Source: Proteiniphilum sp. (GTDB lineage Bacteria > Bacteroidota > Bacteroidia > Bacteroidales > Dysgonomonadaceae). From it: DNA of 19,588 bases. The translations under genes and the position numbers were made by a program. Position 1 is the stretch's first letter, and every line of letters begins with the position of its first letter. Below are positions 1 to 7,190 of the stretch, in pieces. The stretch covers positions 1 to 19,588 of the forward strand of contig JAENWZ010000009.1 in NCBI GenBank assembly GCA_016649795.1. Reading direction: 5' to 3'. Below the pieces are notes generated by a model. That model saw only the letters and a list, made by a program, of their open reading frames with translations. It was not told the DNA's origin and did no database searches.

Positions 1-264
1 ATCGAAGTTTTTGATGATGTTGAGGTTCACATTGGGTGCCACCAGTGCAATCCTGTTTATTTCATCTTCACGAAAATATTTATCGGAGACCTTGATGATC
101 CCTTTTGCACCCATCTTGCTGCTCTTCAGATTATTTCCGATCGTGATGCGATTGTTCAGCTTTTGCAGCTGAAGCAGTGTAACCACTTTAAACACAGCTG
201 CGGTGGGTATGTGATCGATGGCTGTACCGTTTTCGAGTGCCGCAACTTGCAATTCTTTTCTCAT
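1..264 (-). CDS. pyrI: aspartate carbamoyltransferase regulatory chain (N-terminal part, runs off window)
   Basis: This is the regulatory chain of ATCase, which binds nucleotide effectors (CTP, ATP) and holds catalytic trimers together in the cytoplasm. The 88 residues visible start MRKELQVAALENGTAIDHIP and contain the family's N-terminal allosteric pattern: the ENGTAIDHI motif that contacts nucleotide, then KLNNRITIGNNLKS and the KGIIKV stretch. The start ATG (complement of 262-264) lies 20 nt downstream of the pyrB stop, so both chains come from one pyrBI operon. The C-terminal zinc-binding cysteine domain lies outside the window, so completeness cannot be judged. The family is about 150 residues, so roughly 60 are missing. 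Confidence 0.95.
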   Translation of the reverse strand, partial: MRKELQVAALENGTAIDHIPTAAVFKVVTLLQLQKLNNRITIGNNLKSSKMGAKGIIKVSDKYFREDEINRIALVAPNVNLNIIKNFD

Positions 265-284
265 ATTCTTTTGGGTGTTAAGTT

Positions 285-1202
285 TTATTTCACCTCTATA
301 CCCATCAGATCACAGATGACTGCCTGACGGGTATACATGCCGTTTTTTGCCTGTTGAAAGTAGTAGGCTTTGGGATTTTCATCCACATCCTGGTTGATCT
401 CTTTCACCCGCGGAAGCGGATGCAACACTTTCAGGTTATCCTTTGACTCTTCCAGCATTTCATTATGCAAAACATAGATGTTCTTCACCTTTTCATATTC
501 CATCAGATCGGTGAAGCGTTCTTTCTGCACACGTGTCATGTAAAGAATATCGGCGTTGTTGATTGACTCAGGCGAGAAATCGGTGAATTCCCTGTAGTTG
601 ATATTTCTGTTGTCACAGAATGATTTGTACTTATCGGGGATGTTCAGCTCCTCCGGGGCAACGAAGTTAAAGGTAGGGTTGAAGTGCGACAATCCCTGTA
701 TAAGTGAATGTACCGCACGCCCGTACTTCAGGTCACCCACGATGGTGATGGTCAGGTTGTTCAGTGTCCCCTGTGTTTCGTAGATCGTGAACAGATCGAG
801 CATTGTCTGTGTGGGGTGCTGATTGGAGCCATCGCCGGCGTTGATCACCGGTACAGGTGAGATCTCAGACGCATACCGTGCAGAGCCTTCGAGGTGGTGA
901 CGCATGATGATGATGTCGGCATAGTTGCTCACCATCATGATGGTATCTTTCAGCGATTCACCTTTGGTGGAGCTGCTTGTGGCTGCATCAGAGAAACCGA
1001 TGATACGTCCGCGCAGGCGATTGACAGCTGTCTCAAAGCTGAGACGCGTACGCGTGGAGGGTTCGAAGAAAAGTGTGGCGCACACTCTGCCCTTCAACAG
1101 ATCACGGTTTGGATTCTGTTTGAACAGGGATGCACTTCTGAGGATACGATAAATATCTTCCTTGTCGTAATCACCGATATTAACTAAACTTGTGGGACTC
1201 AT
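285..1202 (-). CDS. pyrB: aspartate carbamoyltransferase catalytic chain
   Basis: Condenses carbamoyl phosphate and L-aspartate to N-carbamoyl-aspartate, the committed step of pyrimidine synthesis. The start chosen gives 305 residues beginning MSPTSLVNIGDYDKEDIYRI, the usual length for bacterial PyrB. The frame stays open upstream to 1382 but that extension has no family similarity and crosses a terminator. Carbamoyl-phosphate binding residues are present in FFEPSTRTR (residues 45-53, STRTR at 49-53) and SSSTKGES (76-83). GDGSNQHPTQ (124-133) and the aspartate-domain HPLPRV (261-266) are also intact. It is followed by pyrI, which fits the allosteric catalytic-plus-regulatory enzyme. The preceding gene has its own terminator, so pyrBI is probably transcribed from a promoter directly upstream of it. 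Confidence 0.97.
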   Translation of the reverse strand: MSPTSLVNIGDYDKEDIYRILRSASLFKQNPNRDLLKGRVCATLFFEPSTRTRLSFETAVNRLRGRIIGFSDAATSSSTKGESLKDTIMMVSNYADIIIMRHHLEGSARYASEISPVPVINAGDGSNQHPTQTMLDLFTIYETQGTLNNLTITIVGDLKYGRAVHSLIQGLSHFNPTFNFVAPEELNIPDKYKSFCDNRNINYREFTDFSPESINNADILYMTRVQKERFTDLMEYEKVKNIYVLHNEMLEESKDNLKVLHPLPRVKEINQDVDENPKAYYFQQAKNGMYTRQAVICDLMGIEVK

Positions 1203-1236
1203 AGGTCTGATTTTTCGAGATGAATATAATTGTTCA

Positions 1237-1244
1237 CAAATGTA
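1237..1244 (-). promoter_or_regulatory. candidate -7 box for pyrBI
   Basis: The minus strand reads TACATTTG, an exact match to the Bacteroidetes -7 consensus TAnnTTTG. Transcription would start near 1230 and leave a leader of about 28 nt before the pyrB ATG. No TTTG lies at the ideal distance upstream. The closest candidate is TTGC at 1268-1271, inside the stem of the neighbouring terminator and 23 bp from the box, so the -33 element is weak. Confidence 0.42.
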
Positions 1245-1245
1245 G

Positions 1246-1277
1246 AAAAAAACCTTGCAATGCACTTGCAAGGTTTT
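1246..1277 (-). terminator. intrinsic terminator downstream of the carboxy(nor)spermidine dehydrogenase gene
   Basis: A perfect 12-bp inverted repeat (AAAACCTTGCAA at 1249-1260 and TTGCAAGGTTTT at 1266-1277) closes a 5-nt loop (TGCAC). Read on the minus strand, the distal arm runs into seven consecutive T (1246-1252). It begins 10 nt after the stop codon at 1288, as expected for a Rho-independent terminator. In the plus direction the stem is followed by A-rich sequence, so it should work in one direction only. It insulates pyrBI from the upstream gene. Confidence 0.88.
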
Positions 1278-1287
1278 AAAATTAACC

Positions 1288-2490
1288 TTAGAATTCCAAA
1301 TCCACATCAAACAATTCATGCCAGGGTAGACCCTGTTGGTTGAGCTGTTCCATAAACGGATCGGGATCGAACTCTTCCACATTAAACACGCCCGGTTTGT
1401 TCCAGAGGCCTTTCATGAACATGATGGCGCCGATGGTTGCCGGAACGCCGGTGGTGTAACTTACCCCCTGAGCCCCTGTTTCCTTGTATGCCTCCTGGTG
1501 GCTGCAGTTGTTGTAGATGTAGTAGGTCTGCTCCTTGCCGTCCTTGATGCCGCGGATACGACAACCTATAGATGTTTGTCCCGTGTAGTTCTCTCCCAGC
1601 TCTCCCGGATCGGGGAGCACCGCTTTCAGGAACTGTATGGGTACGATCTTCTGCCCGTTGTACTCCACCTCATCGATACGTGCCATGCCGATGTTTTGAA
1701 TCACCCGCAGGTGAGTGAGGTACTCCTGTCCGAAGGTCATCCAGAAGCGTGCACGCTTGAGGGTAGGGAAGTTCTTCACGAGCGATTCCAGCTCTTCGTG
1801 AAAGATCACATAGGATTCTTTGGGGCCTATGTCGGGGTAGGTGAGTGGCTTATGTATCTCATGTGGCTCCGTCTCCACCCATTCACCGTTTTCCCAGTAT
1901 TTACCTTTTTGGGTCACCTCGCGAATGTTGATCTCAGGATTGAAGTTAGTGGCGAAAGCTTTGCCATGATCACCCGCGTTACAGTCTACGATATCGAGAT
2001 AATGCATCTCGTCGAAATGATGCCTGGCAGCGTATGCGGTGAAGATACTTGTCACGCCGGGATCGAATCCGCAACCGAGGATGGCTGTCAGACCGGCTTT
2101 CTCGAACCTCTCCCTGTAGTCCCACTGCCATTTGTAAGCATACTTCGCCTCATCTTTCGGCTCGTAGTTGGCTGTATCGAGGTAGTTTACACCACATTCC
2201 AGACAGGCATCCATGATCGTAAGATCCTGGTAGGGCAGTGCCACGTTGATCACCAGCTCCGGCTTAAAATCATTCAACAGTCTCACCAGCTCCGCTACGT
2301 TATCAGCATCCACCTTCGCTGTTTGAATCATCACACCCGTACGTTGCTTCACATCTTCCGCAATCGCATCGCACTTGCTTTTGGTACGGCTGGCCAGCAT
2401 AATGTCGGTAAAGACATCCCTGTTTTGAGCCACCTTGTTGGCTACTACTGTCCCTACGCCACCTGCACCAATGATCATAACTTTTCCCAT
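1288..2490 (-). CDS. saccharopine dehydrogenase-family protein, probable carboxy(nor)spermidine dehydrogenase
   Basis: A 400-residue NAD(P)-dependent oxidoreductase with an N-terminal Rossmann fold: the glycine motif is GAGGVG at residues 8-13. Further markers are the substrate-domain stretch LECGVNYLDTANYEP and GCGFDPGVTSIFTAYAA. The length and the C-terminal TTGVPATIGAIMFMKG segment fit the LYS1-like group that Bacteroidales use to reduce the condensation product of aspartate semialdehyde and putrescine (or diaminopropane) to carboxyspermidine (or carboxynorspermidine) in the alternative spermidine pathway. True lysine-pathway saccharopine dehydrogenase is less likely in this phylum. That functional choice is family knowledge, because nspC or other polyamine genes are not in the window. 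It is transcribed alone, divergently from the channel gene, and ends at a strong terminator. Confidence 0.92.
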   Translation of the reverse strand: MGKVMIIGAGGVGTVVANKVAQNRDVFTDIMLASRTKSKCDAIAEDVKQRTGVMIQTAKVDADNVAELVRLLNDFKPELVINVALPYQDLTIMDACLECGVNYLDTANYEPKDEAKYAYKWQWDYRERFEKAGLTAILGCGFDPGVTSIFTAYAARHHFDEMHYLDIVDCNAGDHGKAFATNFNPEINIREVTQKGKYWENGEWVETEPHEIHKPLTYPDIGPKESYVIFHEELESLVKNFPTLKRARFWMTFGQEYLTHLRVIQNIGMARIDEVEYNGQKIVPIQFLKAVLPDPGELGENYTGQTSIGCRIRGIKDGKEQTYYIYNNCSHQEAYKETGAQGVSYTTGVPATIGAIMFMKGLWNKPGVFNVEEFDPDPFMEQLNQQGLPWHELFDVDLEF

Positions 2491-2613
2491 ATTCTATTTT
2501 TTAAAGTTGTTTGTATTCAGATGCTTTTTGCTCTCTCTCGCCTTTATACAGCGTTGAAAGTCATTGCCACATGCCGTTTGTGTGGCTTAGGGTCGCTGTA
2601 GGCACATTTTTCA

Positions 2614-2621
2614 CAAATATA
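2614..2621 (-). promoter_or_regulatory. candidate -7 box for the dehydrogenase gene
   Basis: The minus strand reads TATATTTG, matching TAnnTTTG. Transcription would begin near 2607, giving a leader of about 117 nt that includes the GCCACA/TGTGGC hairpin. No TTTG is present 19-22 bp upstream, so the call rests on one box only. Confidence 0.33.
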
Positions 2622-2668
2622 CAATGAATCTGTGAAATGCGGCTGGTTTGGGTTTAAAAATTGCCGGT

Positions 2669-2699
2669 TTTGAACCAATCTTTTAAAAACGTATCTTTG
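2669..2699 (+). promoter_or_regulatory. Bacteroidetes-type promoter of the mechanosensitive channel gene
   Basis: TTTG at 2669-2672 is followed after exactly 19 bp by TATCTTTG at 2692-2699. This matches the housekeeping promoter pattern of Bacteroidetes (TTTG, 19 bp, TAnnTTTG). The start point would be about 2706, leaving a leader of about 127 nt before the ATG at 2833. Confidence 0.75.
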
Positions 2700-2832
2700 T
2701 AATATTAATAATTCAACCTTCGCATGTGTTACGATTACAGCTAAATCTTTCGCTGACGATGTTTCGCACTGACAGATGCGAATGTTCAGTTGATAATCAC
2801 ATCATAAAAAGAAAAAAAGAATCTGAAAAAGT

Positions 2833-4137
2833 ATGAACGACGAAAAAATTAAACAAATTTCACGCTCAACCAATGCGATAAGTGACTGGTCTATTCAACT
2901 TCTCACAAATCTTGGGATCCCCGATAACTGGGTAAAATATATTAATCTGCTCCTTCTGCTGCTTGTGCTTGTGCTACTGGTGTTTTTAGTGCAATACCTC
3001 ACCCGGAAAATATTACATCTTATCCTGAAGCGGATGGCGAAGATCACAGGGATTGAATTCTTAACACATCTTTCTACCAGACGTTTCCCGCACTACCTGG
3101 CGATGATTATCCCTTTTAGTCTGGTGAAAGGCTCCATCCCTATTATTTTCGACCTCTTTCCGACAATGATGATTCTTGCAGATAAGCTTGTCGATATCTT
3201 CCTTATATTTTATGTGATATGGCTGCTAATATCCGTAGTAAATGCCTTAGCCGATACGATCCGTACGAAACCGACCATAATCGATAAACCGATAGAGAGA
3301 TATCTGCAGGTTGCGATAATTATTTTCTATGCTGTCGGCTTTATCATTCTTTTCTCTACGCTCACAGGGCGTGATCCGAAGGTTATCCTGGGTGGGCTGG
3401 GTGCTGCCTCAGCTATTCTGATGCTGATATTCAAAGATACCATCCTGGGTTTTGTAGCCAGTATGCAGGTGTCGGCCAACGACATGGTCCGCATAGGTGA
3501 CTGGATCACCATGCCCAAATATAACGCTGATGGGGATGTAATTCAGATCTCACTGACAACCGTAAAAATCAGAAATTTCGATAAAACCATCACCACCATC
3601 CCTCCTTACACCCTTGTGTCGGATTCTTTCCAGAACTGGCGCGGCATGGTAGAAGCGGGAGGACGCAGAGTGAAACGATCTCTCTATCTGAAGCAGTCCT
3701 CAATCCGTTTTCTCTGCAATGAAGAGCTGAAGGAGCTGGAGAAAATTCAGTATGTCTCAGATTATATTCGTTCGCGAAGCAGGGAGATTGATGATTACAA
3801 TAAAACATCAGGAGCCGATAAGTCATTGCCTGTCAATGGCAGGAACCTCACCAACATGGGGCTCTACCGTCAATATATAAAAAACTATTTGAGCAATCAT
3901 CCCGATGTACATAAGGAGATGTTACTGTTGGTACGTCAGCTGCAGCCTACCTCGAAAGGACTCCCTCTGGAGCTCTATTTCTTCACGGCTACCATTGAAT
4001 GGGAAAGATATGAGGAAATCTCCTCTGACATATTTGATCATATTACCGCTGCTGTGAAGTATTTCGATATGGAACTCTTTGAAGATGTATCCAATCCGGT
4101 AATAACCTCCGTTCCGGAAATTGTGGCTGAATCGTAA
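2833..4137 (+). CDS. MscS-family mechanosensitive ion channel, YbdG/MscM-like
   Basis: An inner-membrane channel that opens under membrane tension and releases solutes during osmotic downshock. The 434 residues contain hydrophobic segments at about 36-54, 85-105, 117-136 and 158-176. A glycine/alanine-rich pore helix follows (GGLGAASAILMLIFKDTILG, residues 187-206), then the hallmark MscS beta domain with MVRIGDWI (218-225), where the first residues of the domain are intact, and IPPYTLVSDSFQNWRGM. The total length, the several segments before the pore helix and the insertion after GRRVKRSLYLK resemble E. coli YbdG (415 residues) rather than MscS (286). The start is supported by the A-rich leader just before the ATG and by the promoter upstream. 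It is monocistronic, with the next gene carrying its own promoter. Confidence 0.93.
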   Translation: MNDEKIKQISRSTNAISDWSIQLLTNLGIPDNWVKYINLLLLLLVLVLLVFLVQYLTRKILHLILKRMAKITGIEFLTHLSTRRFPHYLAMIIPFSLVKGSIPIIFDLFPTMMILADKLVDIFLIFYVIWLLISVVNALADTIRTKPTIIDKPIERYLQVAIIIFYAVGFIILFSTLTGRDPKVILGGLGAASAILMLIFKDTILGFVASMQVSANDMVRIGDWITMPKYNADGDVIQISLTTVKIRNFDKTITTIPPYTLVSDSFQNWRGMVEAGGRRVKRSLYLKQSSIRFLCNEELKELEKIQYVSDYIRSRSREIDDYNKTSGADKSLPVNGRNLTNMGLYRQYIKNYLSNHPDVHKEMLLLVRQLQPTSKGLPLELYFFTATIEWERYEEISSDIFDHITAAVKYFDMELFEDVSNPVITSVPEIVAES

Positions 4138-4204
4138 ATGTATCTATATTGTCTTGCTGGCGGCATAGCAATATGTTGTTTTATCACGCTAAGGCTATGG
4201 GAAA

Positions 4205-4238
4205 TTTGTTTTTATTTTAATTAAAATATCTATCTTTG
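4205..4238 (+). promoter_or_regulatory. Bacteroidetes-type promoter of the ketoacyl synthase gene
   Basis: TTTG at 4205-4208 and TATCTTTG at 4231-4238 are separated by 22 bp. The -7 box is identical to the one before the channel gene. Transcription would start near 4245, leaving a leader of about 113 nt. That leader contains a perfect 6-bp inverted repeat, CAGCGT/ACGCTG (4284-4289 and 4300-4305), with a 10-nt loop. Confidence 0.62.
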
Positions 4239-4357
4239 TCAAATCATTTCAAAAGCAGATAATGATTCATCAAGTGGAGCGAGCAGCGTCATTTTATTCA
4301 CGCTGGTTCATGGTAGCTGCAAGTTCAAACATCTTAACGAGAGAAATAAAATAGCGT

Positions 4358-5440
4358 ATGAGTAAAATATATAGTGTTTTTACGGGAACAGGTAGTTATG
4401 TGCCTCCCAAACAGGTGAAAAACGAGTTCTTTAAAACCTATGAGTTTTTTGACTCAACAGGGGAGAAAATAACCACTCCGAATGAAGCAATCGTAGAGAA
4501 ATTTGAAGAGATCACCACCATCTCCGAACGACGCTATGCCGAGGATAATCAGGTTACTTCCGATCTTGCACTTATAGCAGCTCAGAGAGCGATTGATGCT
4601 TCGGGGATTGATAAGGAGGAGCTCGATTATATTATTTTTGCACATAATTTTGGTGAGACATTGGCGGACAATATGCGCATGGATGTGGTTCCTTCCCTGG
4701 CTTCCCGGCTGAAACATAAACTGGGTATCAAAAATCCCTTCTCTGTGGCTTACGATATTTTATTCGGTTGTCCCGGATGGGTTCAGGCGGTGATTCAGGC
4801 CGATTTCTATATCCGTTCAGGTGAAGCGAAAAAGATACTGGTTGTGGGTGCAGATATCCTGTCGCGCGTTGCCGACCCGCACGACCGCGACAGCATGATC
4901 TACGCCGACGGTGCAGGAGCGGCCATCATGGAGGGGCGCGAGAGCGATACGCCTATTGGTATCATGGGGCACAACTCCCGTAGTGATGCATTAGAATATG
5001 TGCATATGCTTCAGATGGGTTACTCCTATAATCAGCAGCTGGCTGAGAAGAAAGATTATTACCTGAAGATGAATGGACGTCGTTTGTACCAGTACGCACT
5101 GGAGAATGTCCCAAAAACGATTAAACTGGGTCTCGATAAGCTGGATCTGCATATTTCCGAGATCAGCAAGGTCCTTCTACACCAGGCCAACGGGAAGATG
5201 GATGATGCTATCCTGCAGCGTTTGTTCAGGCTCTACGACATCAAAGAGGTCACCGAAACCATCATGCCGATGACCATCTCATGGCTCGGCAACTCGTCGG
5301 TGGCAACCGTTCCCACGCTATTAGACATCATCACACGTAGGGAGATGGAACACCACGATTTGGAGAGCGGAGACAATATCATCATGGCATCTGTGGGTGC
5401 GGGAATGAATATTAACAGTATTATCTATAAAATTCCGTAA
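4358..5440 (+). CDS. 3-oxoacyl-ACP synthase III (FabH) family protein
   Basis: A thiolase-fold condensing enzyme of 360 residues. The Cys-His-Asn triad of the KAS III family is complete: C138 in FGCPGW, H275 in LLHQANGKM, and N312 in SWLGNSSVA. The cysteine serves as acyl acceptor, and His/Asn support decarboxylative condensation of malonyl-ACP. YADGAGAAIM (182-191) and the C-terminal GDNIIMASVGAGM are typical too. At 360 residues it is longer than E. coli FabH (317). The extra sequence is near the N-terminus (residues about 22-50) and around 205-235, so it belongs to a FabH-like subgroup. The substrate may be an unusual starter acyl group, and the gene has no fatty-acid neighbours to support a role as the main FabH. 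Its own promoter lies upstream, and it converges with the nitroreductase gene. Confidence 0.92.
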   Translation: MSKIYSVFTGTGSYVPPKQVKNEFFKTYEFFDSTGEKITTPNEAIVEKFEEITTISERRYAEDNQVTSDLALIAAQRAIDASGIDKEELDYIIFAHNFGETLADNMRMDVVPSLASRLKHKLGIKNPFSVAYDILFGCPGWVQAVIQADFYIRSGEAKKILVVGADILSRVADPHDRDSMIYADGAGAAIMEGRESDTPIGIMGHNSRSDALEYVHMLQMGYSYNQQLAEKKDYYLKMNGRRLYQYALENVPKTIKLGLDKLDLHISEISKVLLHQANGKMDDAILQRLFRLYDIKEVTETIMPMTISWLGNSSVATVPTLLDIITRREMEHHDLESGDNIIMASVGAGMNINSIIYKIP

Positions 5441-5447
5441 GTTGTAG

Positions 5448-6074
5448 TCATATCCGCTCTATCAGCAGGTTGAGCGGTTTTCTGACCTTGGGCTGGTGTG
5501 CCAGTCTGTCCTCTTTTTCGTCGCGATAGCCAAGGGTGAGCATCACCACCGCCTCTTCGTCTTCCACATTGAGTGAGAGCAGCTGATTCAGTGCCCGGGG
5601 ATCAAACCCCTCGATGGGAGTCGCATCGATGCCCAGCTGAGCTGCGGCGAAGGTAGCGTATCCCAGGGCGATGTAGGTTTGGTGGACAGCCCAGCTGAAT
5701 GTATTCATCTCCGGGTTTATTATCGCATTGTGTATCTTATGACGATAAGCTTCAATATACTCGTCCGTCGGGTTCCTTAATTGTTTTATCTCGTTCAGAA
5801 AACCCTCTACATACGCTTCGTTCAGTTTCTTTTTGGCTTTGAAGATGAGCAGATGGGAGCATTGCAGTACCACAACCTGTGGGCATGCCTTTTCGTATAT
5901 CTCGTGGAGTAATTCTTTGTTTTCTGTAACGATTACCTTGTAGGGTTGTAGTCCGTAAGCCGAGGGAGCCAGTCGGATAGCTTCGAGAATGGTCTCTAAC
6001 TCATTCTCTCCGATCTTCTCACCGGTCATACGTTTTGTGGCGTAACGCCACATTAAAGCTTCAGTTAATTTCAT
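5448..6074 (-). CDS. nitroreductase-family NAD(P)H-dependent flavin oxidoreductase
   Basis: An FMN-dependent oxidoreductase of the nitroreductase fold, with 208 residues from the chosen start (MKLTEALMWRYATKRM). An ATG 8 codons further upstream is possible but adds nothing family-like. FMN-contacting features are RYATKRM near the N-terminus and APSAYGLQPYKVIV, the usual S-x-x-x-QPW-like segment with Tyr for Trp. The helix TYIALGYATFAAAQLGIDATP, the nitroreductase GYR-type end of the sheet (MLTLGYRDEKEDR) and the C-terminal basic RKPL segment also fit. It probably reduces quinones or nitro compounds; the physiological substrate cannot be read from sequence. Its stop is 7 bp from the stop of the converging ketoacyl synthase gene. 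Confidence 0.9.
   Translation of the reverse strand: MKLTEALMWRYATKRMTGEKIGENELETILEAIRLAPSAYGLQPYKVIVTENKELLHEIYEKACPQVVVLQCSHLLIFKAKKKLNEAYVEGFLNEIKQLRNPTDEYIEAYRHKIHNAIINPEMNTFSWAVHQTYIALGYATFAAAQLGIDATPIEGFDPRALNQLLSLNVEDEEAVVMLTLGYRDEKEDRLAHQPKVRKPLNLLIERI
5454..5481 (+). terminator. candidate terminator for the ketoacyl synthase gene
   Basis: CCGCTC (5454-5459) and GAGCGG (5472-5477) form a perfect 6-bp stem with a 12-nt loop, followed by TTTT on the plus strand, 13 nt after the synthase stop. The hairpin lies inside the 3' end of the opposing nitroreductase gene, and on that strand no T-run follows. The stem is short and the T-run modest. Confidence 0.42.
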
Positions 6075-6209
6075 ATTGTTTATTATCGTGGATAGCATTT
6101 CAGCCCTGATGATTTGATTCGACAGCCTGAAAACGCAGGCCGTTTCTTATTAACTCTACCATTAAACAGAGATTGATGAAAAAGGTTTACAGAAAATATG
6201 ATCAACCAG

Positions 6210-6431
6210 CTATGTCACTCTCTCAATCTGCTGCAATATAATCAGCATATCCGATATGATCGTTGACCGGTCATCGGCGGACCCGTACAGGTCGGATTTT
6301 CTTGCAGTGAAATTGATGGCGATTGTATCTGCTCCCAGCGTTTTTTTCACGACAGACCAGAATGCCGTTTGCTGTAAAATAGGTGTCGCGTAGAGCTCTT
6401 CAGTCTCTTTGGGACGAATGTTAGTAAGCAC
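6210..6431 (-). pseudogene. unrecognised C-terminal coding remnant joined to the truncated hydrolase
   Basis: This minus-strand frame overlaps the end of the hydrolase gene and then runs alone to a stop at 6210. It can be opened by a GTG at 6431, giving 73 residues, but no ribosome site is evident. The translated part reads like real protein (WSVVKKTLGADTIAINFTAR, then KSDLYGSADDRSTI and a leucine-rich end). I do not recognise the family. It looks like the C-terminus of another gene brought next to the hydrolase by a deletion, or a second small gene that begins inside the hydrolase gene. It shows no alpha/beta-hydrolase C-terminal motif, so a simple one-base frameshift within a single hydrolase gene is unlikely. 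Confidence 0.35.
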
Positions 6432-7177
6432 TCCAGCAGACGGGTCTGCCTGTGTCCTGCCACCTTCATCATGCGGGCCAGGTAGGCATTCTCTTCGTAA
6501 CGACCCAGCATCTCCTGTTCCCGGTCGCCGGTGATCAGCAACAGGGGAGGGGCATTGGGACGAACATGATAAAGTGGGGCATATTGATCAACGAGAGGGT
6601 GGGTATCTTTCATCCCATACTCCTGCCGGATAGAGAAATGCGTGATGGTCTGACCACTCAGAGGTATCAGTCCGGCGATGCTGTCAGCATCGATATCATG
6701 AGCCGCTAGATACTGTTTGTCCAGTCCGGTCATCATGGCCAGGTAACCTCCGGCAGAATGACCGGAGAGGAAAATTTGTGATACATCACCACCATATTGA
6801 TCTATATGTCTGAATACCCATGCCACCGCTGCTGCCGCATCTTCGATGTAGGCAGGCGCTTTCACACCGGGTGCCAGGCGGTAGTTCACACCCACGATGC
6901 AGATCCCCTCGTTCTTCAGTGCATCGGGCAGCTCCTTGTTGCCGCCGGTAAGACCTCCGCCATGAAACCAGACGATCGTGGCAAACCCCTTTTTGCCTGT
7001 CGGATAGTAGATGTCGAGATTACAACGCTCGTTGATATAACTGTCCCTTTGACGGATATCCTCGTTGTAGTAGGGGATATTGGAAAGGGTTTTGTATGCA
7101 CTCTCCTGCGCAACTGAGCTGAAAGAAATGCTTATGAACAGAAGTAATGACAGCAATGTTATGGATGCTTTTTTCAT
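6347..7177 (-). CDS. secreted alpha/beta hydrolase (esterase/lipase-like), C-terminus lost
   Basis: An exported carboxylesterase-like protein of 276 residues from the chosen ATG, which starts a clear signal peptide (MKKASITLLSLLLFISISFS, cleavage near SVAQ-E). The open frame extends 23 codons further upstream, but that part is charged and overlaps the neighbouring gene. The oxyanion motif HGGG is at 72-75, the nucleophile is S141 in GHSAGG, and the acid is D218 in LLLITGDRE. The YEENAYLARMMKVAGH stretch (227-242) is typical of the family. After LLEC (247-250) the similarity stops, and the tail LLTFVPKRLKSS is basic and unlike the family. The catalytic histidine normally follows within a few residues, in a DH-G motif, and is missing, so the protein is probably inactive. 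It follows the 113-residue gene by 13 nt and is the last gene of the salvage-locus run. Confidence 0.82.
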   Translation of the reverse strand: MKKASITLLSLLLFISISFSSVAQESAYKTLSNIPYYNEDIRQRDSYINERCNLDIYYPTGKKGFATIVWFHGGGLTGGNKELPDALKNEGICIVGVNYRLAPGVKAPAYIEDAAAAVAWVFRHIDQYGGDVSQIFLSGHSAGGYLAMMTGLDKQYLAAHDIDADSIAGLIPLSGQTITHFSIRQEYGMKDTHPLVDQYAPLYHVRPNAPPLLLITGDREQEMLGRYEENAYLARMMKVAGHRQTRLLECLLTFVPKRLKSSTRHLFYSKRHSGLS

Positions 7178-7190
7178 AATTGTAGTGAAA

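Larger units (their letters stand above)
2491..2832. other. 342-bp divergent intergenic region with two leaders
   Basis: No coding sequence is visible here. The region holds a well-formed plus-strand promoter for the channel gene and a candidate minus-strand -7 box for the dehydrogenase gene. Two inverted repeats lie within the predicted untranslated leaders. GCCACA/TGTGGC (2566-2571 and 2581-2586, 9-nt loop) is in the dehydrogenase leader. TTCGCAT/ATGCGAA (2719-2725 and 2776-2782, 50-nt spacing) is in the channel leader. I could not match either to a known riboswitch class. Confidence 0.6.

Noticed and set aside
1203..1382. N-terminal extension of the pyrB reading frame (60 extra codons)
   Set aside because: It has no resemblance to PyrB, overlaps the dehydrogenase gene and its terminator, and the 305-residue form has the normal family length.
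1336..2601. Plus-strand open frame of 421 codons opposite the dehydrogenase gene
   Set aside because: Antisense shadow of a clearly conserved gene; the translation shows no domain-like pattern.
4154..4171. TTGCT/AGCAA hairpin after the channel gene as a terminator
   Set aside because: Only five pairs, and the following T-run is interrupted (ATATGTTGTTTTA).
4261..4345. Resemblance of the FabH-like leader to an S-box (SAM) riboswitch because of an ATCAAGTGGAG stretch
   Set aside because: The conserved GGCAACC core and the other SAM-I junction elements are missing.
6112..6140. GCCTG/CAGGC hairpin as a terminator for the hydrolase run
   Set aside because: The stem has five pairs and no T-run follows on the minus strand.
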